A stretch of 43,952 nt of DNA. Source: Cupriavidus sp. 2SB. Lineage in GTDB: Bacteria > Pseudomonadota > Gammaproteobacteria > Burkholderiales > Burkholderiaceae. The notes under the pieces are model-generated. The model did not search any database. It was not told the DNA's origin and worked only from the letters and a program-made list of their open reading frames with translations. Both the position numbers and the translations under genes were made by a program. The stretch spans positions 1 through 43,952 of the forward strand of contig NZ_SCMX01000058.1 in NCBI RefSeq assembly GCF_005503625.1, read 5' to 3'. Of this stretch, positions 17,972 to 25,952 are shown piece after piece. Numbering within the stretch: the stretch's first letter is position 1; each line of letters opens with the position of its first letter.

Positions 17972-17999
17972 AAAAATGCGCGACCAGAAGGGTCGCGCA
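17972..17999 (-). terminator. Rho-independent terminator
   Basis: A perfect 9-bp stem (TGCGCGACC/GGTCGCGCA, 17977-17985 and 17991-17999) with a 5-nt loop is followed on the minus strand by TTTTTC. It lies 30 nt beyond the stop of the gene at 18029-18649 and separates it from the HAD gene downstream. Confidence 0.88.
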
Positions 18000-18028
18000 C
18001 TGGAGAGCTCTTAAGCGTATGGTCTGTA

Positions 18029-18649
18029 TCACACGCTCACATTCGCAACGTCCTCGACAACCTCCCTCGTCCACTCCGTCACCAGCGCGTTCAAGAACAA
18101 ATGACGCACTGACACACTAGGAATATCGCTGGTAGCTTCCGCCTGCAATTTTCCACTGGCGACCAAGCTGAGGAGCTGGCCCGTTGTGCTTGCGCTAGGA
18201 GCGACATTCGCGTCGCGCCGGAACTCTTCGTTGCGAAGCGGCCCGGACGGTGCGTTGACGACCCCAAGCGTCCCGTCCCAAGTTTTGCCGTTCTCCATGT
18301 AGAACATGAACGGAAAACGCCCCACCATCCGCCACGCATCGATAGCTGCCCACATCACCGGGTCGACCATGTCGGCCAGCCAGTAGAACTGCAAATCCCC
18401 CATCTGAAAGCGGATGGTCTGCAGCTTGCTCCCATCCTCGAGGTCGATACACCCAAAGCCAACATTGGTGTGTTCGTACGACGAGCCGAACAGGTGCCTG
18501 TCCTTCTGCCAGATTGGGCAGGTCAGCACAGGAAGGTTGCCCGGCAAGCCTCGCGCTTGCTTGAACCTTGCTCCGACCGCATCCAAGGCATGCAATTGTC
18601 CAACCGGCACAGCGTTCGGGCCGAAGCCCGTAATGAAGTTCGTTTCCAT
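18029..18649 (-). CDS. Hypothetical protein, 206 aa
   Basis: The ORF starts METNFITGFGPNAVPVGQLH with AGGAC about 8 nt before the ATG and ends before a clear terminator, so it is very probably a real single-gene transcript. The sequence is soluble and alpha/beta in character. The central part is rich in aromatics (MGDLQFYWLADMVDPVMWAA, FPFMFYMENG) and the C-terminal 60 residues look helical. No signal peptide, membrane segment or catalytic motif was seen, and the family was not recognised. It lies at the upstream end of the minus-strand block that includes the HAD, DUF4236 and helicase genes. Confidence 0.7.
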   Translation of the reverse strand: METNFITGFGPNAVPVGQLHALDAVGARFKQARGLPGNLPVLTCPIWQKDRHLFGSSYEHTNVGFGCIDLEDGSKLQTIRFQMGDLQFYWLADMVDPVMWAAIDAWRMVGRFPFMFYMENGKTWDGTLGVVNAPSGPLRNEEFRRDANVAPSASTTGQLLSLVASGKLQAEATSDIPSVSVRHLFLNALVTEWTREVVEDVANVSV

Positions 18650-19000
18650 CTAGTGTCCTACTGAAGTTATGACAAGGATTGCGCGCTCTCCTCGAGCGCG
18701 GCAGATGAAGTCCTATGGTGCGAAACACCGTCGTGGACGTCTGCGATCAGCAACCCTGTATAGCGCCAAACCTCCTGCATCTGACATGACCCGGACTCAC
18801 ACGGATGCAGAGTGTTTCTGCTGCGATGGCCGCATCTTACGGCGTGAATTTCGTGCGAGAAATAGCTCGGAGGAGCCGTTCGTAAGGCCGCTCATAGAAA
18901 AATCAAAAAACTGGTTTGGAACGAGCAGATATCTCCGAATTAGAGGTAAACCTCTATTTCAGGGAGTTTCCGGGATAGAGCCGCCTGCGTGCCGCCAAGC
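18650..19000. other. Gene-free stretch with a perfect 7-bp dyad
   Basis: About 350 bases without a convincing gene. It contains TAGAGGT-AA-ACCTCTA at 18941-18956, a perfect palindrome that could be an operator or a weak hairpin beyond the HTH gene. It also carries the promoter of the gene at 18029-18649. Confidence 0.45.
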
Positions 19001-19198
19001 TCATGAGGCCGATGTCTCGATGAGCCACGCATCAACATCAGTCCGACGCCATAGAAGCGGAAAGCGAGGCCCGAGATGGGCTAGCGGCGGCAACGTTTGA
19101 GGCTGGTTCCGGATGCGCCGGAGGATTGTGGCAGTGGTGACCTTGAGGGTAGCGGCAAGGTCGTGGGCGTCCAGGTAGATGGTCGATAGCGTTTGCAT
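19001..19198 (-). CDS. AlpA/excisionase-like helix-turn-helix protein
   Basis: A 65-aa protein starting MQTLSTIYLDAHDLAATLKV. The segment DLAATLKVTTATILRRIRNQ is a winged HTH of the MerR/AlpA type, and the end RFPLLWRRTDVDAWLIETSA matches the 'W.xxDVxxWL' tail of these small DNA-binding proteins. Such proteins act as excisionases or as activators of integrase genes in mobile elements. The open frame extends upstream to 19342, but the domain fits the ATG at 19198; no strong ribosome-binding site is visible. It is divergent to the VOC gene. No intact integrase lies nearby; the nearest recombinase is the broken one at 20.4-21.0 kb. Confidence 0.7.
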   Translation of the reverse strand: MQTLSTIYLDAHDLAATLKVTTATILRRIRNQPQTLPPLAHLGPRFPLLWRRTDVDAWLIETSAS

Positions 19199-19391
19199 CC
19201 CGAGTATAGAGACGCCTGTCGACACATGGAGCAAGGCTGACGCTAGATTCGCTGCTCCAAGACCCCTTACGGCCATAAGCGGCCGGTCGATAGGACTGCG
19301 AAGAAACGCCTCGCTCGACAAAAAAAAAGGATTGAACGACACTCGCGATGCACTTAACTAATCGGCTTACGGCTCCCATCGTCGCAGACAA

Positions 19392-19757
19392 ATGAATCTA
19401 TCGCTCAATCGCATCATGCTCTACGTGAGAAACATCGATAACACCTGCCTTTTCTACGCGCGCTATTTTGGCTTCTCGGCTGAGTCGCACGACGGCGACC
19501 GAGTCGTCGAGTTGAAGTCCCCGCATGGAGGAGCGATTCTGATGGTTCATCAAGCTGCAAAGAGCGTCAAGACGGGACAAGCCTCTGTGAAGCTGGTTTT
19601 TGACGTGGAGGACGTCGAAGGCTTTAAGCAGCAGTGCTCCGCGCGCGGGCTTCAATTTGGTTCTAGGCATAAGGCCGACGGCTATTGCTTCGCGAACGCA
19701 AAAGATCCAGACGGCAACTCCGTTTCGATTTCGAGCCGGGCGTTCGCCAACCGGTAA
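19392..19757 (+). CDS. VOC-family (glyoxalase/bleomycin resistance-like) protein
   Basis: A 121-aa protein with the single-module vicinal-oxygen-chelate pattern: RIMLYVRNIDNTCLFYARYF at the N-terminus (beta-alpha), GGAILMVH in the middle, VKLVFDVEDVEGF starting the second half, and CFANAKDPDGNSVSI, the characteristic 'F.DPDGN' end. Members bind a metal through His/Glu residues and act as lyases, dioxygenases or drug-binding proteins. The first metal-site residue is not obvious here (RIMLYV instead of xHV), so catalysis may be absent. The substrate is not predictable. It is divergent from the HTH gene with about 190 nt between. Confidence 0.85.
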   Translation: MNLSLNRIMLYVRNIDNTCLFYARYFGFSAESHDGDRVVELKSPHGGAILMVHQAAKSVKTGQASVKLVFDVEDVEGFKQQCSARGLQFGSRHKADGYCFANAKDPDGNSVSISSRAFANR

Positions 19758-20134
19758 GCCTCGTCTGGCCCGTACGAGTGCAGAACACGGGGTGCGAATG
19801 CGAAGATTTCCTGGGCTGGTACAAGGCCAATGTAGATATAGCACTGGACTTCGAGTGGCTGCTTCCGGGATAGCCGTAAGACCGTTTGGGGCCGTCACGG
19901 CCCACTTACCGAGACAGTCCCCCTACGTCCCGGGCAGGAACTCGGCGATTGAGTCTCGGCAATGAATCGGCAAGATCCGAAACTGCGCCCGCACTAAAGT
20001 TTTAGCCCTATGCTTCGGCTTTGCGGAGCCTGCGGTGCCTTCGGGCGCACGCTGAGGAAGATCAGTAACTCGCTGATCCATGGAAATCTCCGGCCGTCAC
20101 ATGCTGCAATCCCCTTATGCCAAGGAGATAAGCG
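19758..20134. other. Gene-free stretch
   Basis: About 377 bases with no convincing gene. A short tight dyad, GGGCCGT-C-ACGGCCC, lies near 19890-19905. The last 35 bases, including the RBS AAGGAG, are also found upstream of the decayed gene copy near 43.57 kb. Confidence 0.5.
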
Positions 20135-20326
20135 ATGGATGACCATACCCAGATTCTCGTCTGCAAATGCGGGGTACCCGTCCGGATTCGCGAACTCCAC
20201 TTCGAAATCGGAGGCAATCAGGCCTTGGACTGGGCGCCATGTCCGCTGTGCTACCGGAAGCTCTACCAGATGAGCGTCGAAGGGGTCGTTTCAGCAGAGC
20301 TGGTTTCGGAGGCGGAGTGGGACTAG
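20135..20326 (+). CDS. Small zinc-ribbon protein, 63 aa
   Basis: The protein MDDHTQILVCKCGVPVRIRE has two cysteine pairs, CKC near residue 10-12 and CPLC near residue 36-39, consistent with a zinc ribbon. The acidic C-terminus (SAELVSEAEWD) completes it. AAGGAGATAAGCG supplies a good ribosome-binding site. It lies directly upstream of a broken tyrosine recombinase on the same strand. A decayed copy, including the upstream RBS region, occurs at 43602 in this window, so gene and leader appear to move or duplicate together. Function unknown; nucleic-acid binding is a guess from the zinc ribbon and the recombinase neighbour. Confidence 0.72.
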   Translation: MDDHTQILVCKCGVPVRIRELHFEIGGNQALDWAPCPLCYRKLYQMSVEGVVSAELVSEAEWD

Positions 20327-20393
20327 CGTCCTTCGCGCGAGGGTTTCGCAACAGGCGCAAAAAATAGGTTCCCATCCACTCCAGGAGCTAGTC

Positions 20394-21019
20394 ATGACTA
20401 CCTCCCAATCATCTGTCGGCCACCATGCCCCGTGGAACAAGGGAACACTGACGGGACAGAAGCCTCCGTTGAAGCTATCGGAGATCTGGGCTATCCGTAC
20501 GCGCCTTCAGCTTACCGCTAACACGAGGGATTTGGCGATGTTTAACCTCACCATCGACAGCAAGCTGCGCGCGTGCGATCTGATACGCCTCCGCGTTCAG
20601 GATGTCAGCGTAGGTAGCCAAGTTGGCATGCGTGCGACGGTCATGCAACAGAAGACGCATCGACCCGTGCAATTTGAGATTACTGGACGGACTCGGGAAT
20701 GCCTCCAGACCTGGATACGCGCACGGGGATTGAGCTGCGGCGACTTTCTCTTCCCCAGTCGTTTGCGTTCTTCGCCGCATCTATCGCCCGACAATATGCC
20801 CGGTTGGTCCATCGCCGGGTGCCGTCGATCGGCCTCGACACCTCCGCTTATGGAACGCATTCAATCCGGCGAACTAAGGTCTCTTTAATCTACCGACGGA
20901 CCCGGAACCTGAGAGCCGTCTAACTGCTCCTCGGTCATACCAAGCTCGAAAGCACCGTCAGGTATTTGGGGATTGAGGTTGATGACGCTTTGGAGATTGC
21001 AGAGCAAACTGAAGTCTGA
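20394..21019 (+). pseudogene. Tyrosine recombinase/integrase, frameshifted and interrupted by a stop
   Basis: The first frame (MTTSQSSVGHHAPWNKGTLT onward) runs through SKLRACDLIRLRVQDV, which holds the first catalytic Arg, to FLFPSRLRSSPHLS near 20790. The homologous sequence then continues in another frame (RQYARLVHRRVPSIGL, GTHSIRRTKVSLIYRR with the His-x-x-Arg motif). A TAA at 20921-20923 interrupts it, followed by LLLGHTKLESTVRYLGIEVD with the GH and catalytic Tyr motifs. A one-base deletion near 20790 and a CAA-to-TAA-type nonsense change explain both defects. An intact member would be about 208 residues, consistent with the compact integrases seen in Burkholderiales. All catalytic residues are still legible, so the inactivation looks recent, or is a sequence error. 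Confidence 0.85.
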
Positions 21020-21022
21020 CCA

Positions 21023-21055
21023 TACTGCCTGGCCGGCAGGCGGTCGCTTGCCGGC
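21023..21055. repeat. 33-bp repeat, copy 1 (REP-like palindrome)
   Basis: These 33 bases recur identically at 37634-37666. The core is an inverted repeat GGCCGGCA/TGCCGGCC with a 10-nt loop (the second copy is one base short at the outer edge). It begins 4 bases after the stop of the broken recombinase, so it may be the end of that element or a REP-type sequence. Confidence 0.8.
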
Positions 21056-21287
21056 CAATTGCGGCCGGTTGGTTCTCCGAAGCGAATGGCGGTTGGCCAC
21101 GCGAAAACGGCCACAGCATCCGCAACTAGGTCTCACGCGCGACTGTGGTGTCATGCGATCGCGTTCAGGTAGTGCCGGCCCGGGCGTGCAAGCTGGAAGG
21201 CGAAGTGCGGATTGGCAAGCGCTCGCCACACCTGACGGGCAGTATGCTGGCAGTACGCATCGTGTCCCGCACTTGCTTCTCGGAGAA

Positions 21288-21680
21288 ATGAAATTGCCGC
21301 ACAAAGCTCGACCCGCACAGGTCATTCGCATCCAGCGCGCCTACGTGCCGGCTTCTCCCGATGACGGCTTCCGTGTGCTGGTCGATCGCGTGTGGCCTCG
21401 TGGAGAAAGCAAGGCAACGCTCGCGCTGGCCGAATGGGCCCGTGACCTTGCGCCAAGCACCGAACTACGCCAGTGGTTCGGCCACCTTCCGGAGCGCTGG
21501 GAGCTGTTCCAGACCCGCTATCGCGCGGAACTTGCCACCGACGCGCAACAAGCGCGCCTGCGCGCACTGCTGGTGGCGGCGGGCGGCCGGCCGATCACGC
21601 GGGTGTACGGCGCGAAGGACGAACAGCACAACCAGGCCATCGTCCTGCAGGAAGTGCTGCTCGCGCTGTGCCGCGCGTGA
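21288..21680 (+). CDS. DUF488 family protein (YeaO-like)
   Basis: A 130-aa protein with the DUF488 hallmarks FRVLVDRVWPRGESKATLAL, EWARDLAPSTELRQWFGH and RWELFQTRY. Function unknown; members are small soluble proteins with conserved Arg/Trp/His residues suggesting a catalytic pocket. The open frame reaches upstream to 20973, but the family start fits MKLPHKARPAQVIRIQRAYV at 21288, with GGAGA immediately before it. It lies downstream of the integrase relic. A second, frameshifted and more distant DUF488 gene is at 32.5 kb. Confidence 0.88.
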   Translation: MKLPHKARPAQVIRIQRAYVPASPDDGFRVLVDRVWPRGESKATLALAEWARDLAPSTELRQWFGHLPERWELFQTRYRAELATDAQQARLRALLVAAGGRPITRVYGAKDEQHNQAIVLQEVLLALCRA

Positions 21681-21684
21681 AGCG

Positions 21685-22164
21685 TCAGTCGTTGACCAAC
21701 TTCTTGTTGAGGTCGAGCGCGATTTTCAGATGGCCTTCGAGGTCCGGCACATGAGCCTTGGCAAGATCATGCGTGAGGCCTTCGCCGGAATTGGCCATAA
21801 AGCGGAAGACATCGGGCGGAGAATATTGCGCAGCACGTACTGCCGGCGACTGAAGAGCCCGTGGCGTAGCGACCGACGTAGTCACAGAGCGGCTTGGCCT
21901 GGTCAGCAACCGGACGGTGGCACGGATCGCCGCAACAATCCGAGAAGCCGCTGGCCAGGCAGGAAGCTCGGCGTCCGAGAACGGCTGTAGATTCAACCGG
22001 TCTACGCACACCCTCCTTCGTAATAGTGGCTCCCACCGCAAGGGGCGCTGCATGTTCTGCGTCAACACGTCCAGGAAGAGCACCCGCATCACGGCTCCGA
22101 TCTGGGTCTTGACTACAGGGTCGGCATTGGTGCTGGCGAAATCCAGTCGACCCTCTATCGGCAA
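21685..22164 (-). CDS. Unrecognised ORF downstream of leuC-like gene
   Basis: A 159-residue open frame that would start at a TTG (PIEGRLDFASTNADPVVKTQ) 25 nt beyond the stop of the LeuC-like gene. The last 45 residues (DVFRFMANSGEGLTHDLAKA, then HVPDLEGHLKIAL) look like a real protein tail, while the middle (RPSRSVTTSVATPRALQSPA) is low complexity. It is not LeuD: the expected small-subunit motifs are missing. It may be a gene remnant or two fused fragments. Confidence 0.3.
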   Translation of the reverse strand: MPIEGRLDFASTNADPVVKTQIGAVMRVLFLDVLTQNMQRPLRWEPLLRRRVCVDRLNLQPFSDAELPAWPAASRIVAAIRATVRLLTRPSRSVTTSVATPRALQSPAVRAAQYSPPDVFRFMANSGEGLTHDLAKAHVPDLEGHLKIALDLNKKLVND

Positions 22165-22189
22165 CTGACGCGGCTATGCCAAATGCGAT

Positions 22190-23614
22190 TTAGAGACCAG
22201 TTCGGATATCGATGATTGAGCCTGCCATCGCTGCCGCTGCCGCCATTTTTGGGCTCATCAGATGGGATCTGCCCCCCGCCCCCTGACGTCCTTCAAAATT
22301 TCGATTGGAGGTGGAAGCACAACGCTCACCAAAAGCCAGGCGATCGTCATTCATCGCGAGGCACATGGAGCACCCTGGATCGCGCCACTGGAAACCGGCG
22401 TCCTGGAAGACTTCGTGAAGACCTTCCGCTTCAGCTTGCATCTTGACTACGCCAGAACCTGGCACGACCATCGCCACACGAAGTCGTTTACTGATGCGGC
22501 CCCCAAACTTCCGTACGATGTCCGCAGCGTCCCGTAAGTCTTCAATGCGAGCATTAGTACAGGAACCAATAAAGACCACGTCCGGGCGAATATCCGTGAT
22601 CTTCTGGCCCGCTTTTAGTCCCATGTAGTCCAGTGCTCTTGCTACGGCATCACGACGGGGCTGCGAGGCAAAAGATCCTATAGCCGGGATCACATCGTTG
22701 ACGGATCCGGACATATCGGGCGTGGTACCCCACGTCACCTGCGGGGAGAGCTTCGCGGCGTTAATGCGAACGATTCGATCAAAAGGCGCCCCCTCGTCCG
22801 AGACAAGTGAGCGCCAATAGGACTCCGCGGCGTCCCACATTTCGCCTACTGGCGCCAGAGGACGACCTTTCAGGTAGGTCAGCGTCACGTCGTCGACGGC
22901 TACGAAACCTGCCGTGGCCCCTGCCTCAATGGTCATGTTGCATAACGTCATTCGTCCTTCCATCGACAAGAGCCGCACGGCGTTCCCGCGATATTCGACT
23001 GCGAAGCCGGTGGCGCCAGCGCTGCCCACCTCACGAATAAACGCCAGCGCCAGATCCTTGGCTGAACAACCCGCTGCAAGAGATCCTTCGAATTCGACGC
23101 CAAGGCATTTTGCTTTCTTTGTTAGCAAGGTCTGAGTTGCTAGCACATGCTCGACGTCTGAAGTACCGATCCCAAATGCAATGGTTGCGAATGCACCATG
23201 AGTACTGGTGTGGGAATCGCCACAAACCACGGTGGTGCCCGGCAAGATCGCACCCTGCTCTGGCGCGGTCACATGCAATATCCCTTGGCGAACGTCCTGG
23301 AGAGGGATGAACGAAATGCCCGTCGCTGCACAGTTTCTTTTAAGCGTATCCGCCTGCAGCTTTGCCAAGGAATCATTCCATTCATCGTCCCGACCCGCGG
23401 TCGGAACGACGTGGTCTACCAGACCGATGTTTGGCTCCGATCGCCATAGTTCTCGTCCCTGTTGGGCCAGAGATTCGAAGGCTTGCGGGCTCGTAACTTC
23501 GTTGATGAGGTGCCGGTCGATGTAGAGGAGCGTTGCGCCGTCGTCTTCTGTATGGACGACGTGACTGTCCCATAGCTTGTCATAAAGCAATTGAGGTGGA
23601 GACGATCTTTCCAT
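22190..23614 (-). CDS. leuC: 3-isopropylmalate dehydratase large subunit-like hydro-lyase (LeuC family)
   Basis: A 474-aa aconitase-superfamily protein of LeuC length. LYDKLWDSHVVHTEDDGATL and LLYIDRHLINEVTSPQAFES open the fold. VVCGDSHTSTHGAFATIAFG is the LeuC signature, and the [4Fe-4S] ligands are the Cys of VFIGSCTNARIEDL and the CxxC of DPGCSMCLAMN. The end NFEGRQGAGGRSHLMSPKMA is also typical. LeuC needs a LeuD small subunit, and none is adjacent. The gene is the last of an operon with a Bug receptor, a CoA-transferase and a citryl-CoA-lyase-like protein. It is therefore more likely to isomerise or hydrate a C5-C6 acid in a catabolic pathway than to make leucine; that substrate change is inference. 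The 153-nt gap to the Bug gene is wider than the other spacings in the operon. Confidence 0.9.
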   Translation of the reverse strand: MERSSPPQLLYDKLWDSHVVHTEDDGATLLYIDRHLINEVTSPQAFESLAQQGRELWRSEPNIGLVDHVVPTAGRDDEWNDSLAKLQADTLKRNCAATGISFIPLQDVRQGILHVTAPEQGAILPGTTVVCGDSHTSTHGAFATIAFGIGTSDVEHVLATQTLLTKKAKCLGVEFEGSLAAGCSAKDLALAFIREVGSAGATGFAVEYRGNAVRLLSMEGRMTLCNMTIEAGATAGFVAVDDVTLTYLKGRPLAPVGEMWDAAESYWRSLVSDEGAPFDRIVRINAAKLSPQVTWGTTPDMSGSVNDVIPAIGSFASQPRRDAVARALDYMGLKAGQKITDIRPDVVFIGSCTNARIEDLRDAADIVRKFGGRISKRLRVAMVVPGSGVVKMQAEAEGLHEVFQDAGFQWRDPGCSMCLAMNDDRLAFGERCASTSNRNFEGRQGAGGRSHLMSPKMAAAAAMAGSIIDIRTGL

Positions 23615-23767
23615 GAACTCAAGAAATTTCTGGAACTAACAAATCAGCGACCGCGCAGCGAAACGGAAGGATGCCTTTGAATTCTGGACCAGGTCTCTCG
23701 TCGGCGGGCCGCGATTGAGCCAGCCCATGTGCCTCGAGAAACCACACTTCCTTCGCGAATATCGAAC

Positions 23768-24739
23768 CTAGTCGACCTGCGCTCCGGCTTGCTTGACGAC
23801 AGCGGCCCATCGCTGCAGTTCTGCATTCACGAAGGCGGCTAACTGGGCAGTACCTTGCGTAGCTGGCTCCACGCCTTGCTGCGCAAGCTGCTTTTGCACC
23901 GCCGGATCCTGCATCACGGCCTGCATGGTCTGCACCAGTCGCATCCGGACCTCACTATCGAGGCCCGCTGGGCCTGCCAGCATGTACCACGCCGTCAGAT
24001 CGAAACCAGGATAGCCTGACTCTGCCACAGTCGGCACCTCGGGTGCCGCCACCGAACGCCGCTGGCTGCTGACGGCTAGCGCACGCAGCTTGTGGTCCTT
24101 GAGATAAGGCAGCACCGCTACCGGGTGATAGAACATGAAGTCGACCTGACCACCCAGCACGGCGGTCAGCGCCTGGCCGCCTTCCTTGAACGGCACGTGG
24201 GTCATGCTGACGGCCGCCATCGATTTCAGCAGCTCCCCAGCCAGATGACCCGATGTGCCATTGCCGGCGGAGCCGAAAGACAGCTTGTCGGGGTGTGCCT
24301 TGGCATATGCAACCAAGTCGGCCAGCGTCCTGTAGGGCGCGTCATGGCGAATCACCAACAGCGTCGGCGTGTAGCCGGGCATGCCGATGTACGAGAAGTC
24401 CTTGCCTGGGTCGTAGGGTAGCTTGCGATAGAGAGCCTTGTTGATCGCCAACGTGCCTACGGTGCCCATCGTCAGCGTATAGCCATCACCCTTGGCCTTG
24501 GCCACGTAGTCAGTACCGATCGATCCGCCGGCGCCGGCTCGGTTCTCGACCACGATGGGCTGTCCGAGCCGCTTGGCCATGGCTTCACCGATTATGCGCG
24601 CGGTAATGTCGGTGGACGTTCCGCCACCAAACGGCACCACCATGCGCACTGGGCGCGTGGGATACGTTCCAGCGTGGGCCAGCGTAGAGCCGAATACCAG
24701 CGTGACCGATATGGCCACTGCCGCGAGTATCTTGTTCAT
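23768..24739 (-). CDS. Bug-family tripartite tricarboxylate transporter substrate-binding protein
   Basis: A 323-aa periplasmic receptor. The signal peptide MNKILAAVAISVTLVFGSTL ends in AHA, with probable cleavage before GTYPTRPVR. The mature protein has the Bug/TctC landmarks YPTRPVRMVVPFGGGTSTDI, IVVENRAGAGGSIGTDYVAK, SFGSAGNGTSGHLAGELLK and VPTVAESGYPGFD. Bug receptors bind carboxylates between two lobes and deliver them to TctAB-type membrane subunits, which are not in this window. Of two possible starts, 24739 is better because GGAG lies 7 nt upstream; the ATG at 24751 has none. It is 21 nt downstream of the CoA-transferase gene, so the ligand is probably the acid this operon degrades. 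Confidence 0.94.
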   Translation of the reverse strand: MNKILAAVAISVTLVFGSTLAHAGTYPTRPVRMVVPFGGGTSTDITARIIGEAMAKRLGQPIVVENRAGAGGSIGTDYVAKAKGDGYTLTMGTVGTLAINKALYRKLPYDPGKDFSYIGMPGYTPTLLVIRHDAPYRTLADLVAYAKAHPDKLSFGSAGNGTSGHLAGELLKSMAAVSMTHVPFKEGGQALTAVLGGQVDFMFYHPVAVLPYLKDHKLRALAVSSQRRSVAAPEVPTVAESGYPGFDLTAWYMLAGPAGLDSEVRMRLVQTMQAVMQDPAVQKQLAQQGVEPATQGTAQLAAFVNAELQRWAAVVKQAGAQVD

Positions 24740-24760
24740 TGTCTTCTCCATCCGGAATGG

Positions 24761-25933
24761 TCAGGCTTCGGTCTTTGCCGGGCCCGTCTTCTGATGTTGT
24801 GCGGTGCTCAGTTCCCGTCGCACCGCTTCGTCGTGCTCGCCGAGCGTTGGCGGAGGCACTACCTCCAGCGCGCGCTGGCCGTCGTACGACACCGGACTGC
24901 GTACCGTCCGGAACTCTCCAAGCGTCGGGTGGTGCCCCGAAACCAGCAGTTGGAGGTGTCGCGCCTGAGGGTCTTCGAGTGCCTCGCTGGTGTCGTACAT
25001 TGGTGCGTGCGGCACATCTTCGGTTTCCAACCGCTCACACCAGTACGCGCGCGAATGCTTGCGAAAAAGTTCGCCAAGCAGATTTATCAGCACTTCCTGA
25101 TTGTCAATGCGGGCCTCGCGCGTGGCGAAGCGAGGATCCTTGAAGAGGTCGGGCCGCTCAATCGCATTGGCGAGCCCCTGCCAGAATTTTTCAGGCGACG
25201 ACATATGCAGAGCTACCCATTTTCCATCGGCGCACTGCATAACATACGACTGCGACACGCTGGGACGGCTATAGGGACCCATGACTTCGCCAGCGGAGTA
25301 GTAATGCGTAAACGCATCGAGGTTGAAATGGCTCATGGCTTCGAGCATCGACACTTCTACTTTGCGCCCTACACCCGTACGATTGCGTTCATGCAGCGCG
25401 CCCAGGATGCCGTAAGCGGCATAGAAGCCGGTCAGTGAATCGGCGATGGCCGGACCAACCACACGCGGATTGGCAGGGTTGATCAGCAGGTTCAGGAAAC
25501 CGCTGGCCGCCTGGGCTACTGTGTCGTATGCGGGTCGGGTCGCCGCCGGGCCGGTGGCGCCGAAACCGCTGATGGCGCAGTAGATTAACCGGGGATTAAT
25601 CTCGCGCAGCCGGGCTTCTCCCGCACCCAGTCGTTCGGCCGCACCGGGCCGGAAGTTCTGGATGTAGACATCGGCCTCGCCCACCAGCGCGTCGAACACT
25701 TCCCTGTCGTCGGCGTTCTTGGTGTTCAACGTGATGCTGCGTTTGTTCCGGTTGTAGGTCTGGAAGTGCGGACTGTAGAGGCCACCCTTGAACGCCCGGA
25801 AAGGGTCACCGGTCTCGGGCTGTTCGATCTTGATGACGTCGGCACCGAGGTCGCCTAGCAGCATGCCAGCGGCGGGGCCAGTGATAAATGTGCCTTGCTC
25901 CAGCACCTTGACGCCTTCGAGGACTTTGATCAT
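24761..25933 (-). CDS. CaiB/BaiF-type (family III) CoA-transferase
   Basis: A 390-aa family III CoA-transferase. VLEGVKVLEQGTFITGPAAG and GADVIKIEQPETGDPFR are the N-terminal signatures. NFRPGAAERLG and RPAYDTVAQAASG follow; Asp137 in the latter is the expected catalytic residue that forms the acyl-aspartyl anhydride. LLGELFRKHSRAYWCERLET is part of the second interlocking domain. The open frame extends upstream, but MIKVLEGVKV at 25933 is the family start and has GGAG 8 nt before it. It follows the lyase gene by 19 nt. The natural role would be CoA activation of a di- or tricarboxylate taken up by the Bug system, before cleavage by the lyase. Donor and acceptor are not readable from sequence. 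Confidence 0.93.
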   Translation of the reverse strand: MIKVLEGVKVLEQGTFITGPAAGMLLGDLGADVIKIEQPETGDPFRAFKGGLYSPHFQTYNRNKRSITLNTKNADDREVFDALVGEADVYIQNFRPGAAERLGAGEARLREINPRLIYCAISGFGATGPAATRPAYDTVAQAASGFLNLLINPANPRVVGPAIADSLTGFYAAYGILGALHERNRTGVGRKVEVSMLEAMSHFNLDAFTHYYSAGEVMGPYSRPSVSQSYVMQCADGKWVALHMSSPEKFWQGLANAIERPDLFKDPRFATREARIDNQEVLINLLGELFRKHSRAYWCERLETEDVPHAPMYDTSEALEDPQARHLQLLVSGHHPTLGEFRTVRSPVSYDGQRALEVVPPPTLGEHDEAVRRELSTAQHQKTGPAKTEA

Positions 25934-25952
25934 GAGGAAGTCTCCAGCGATC

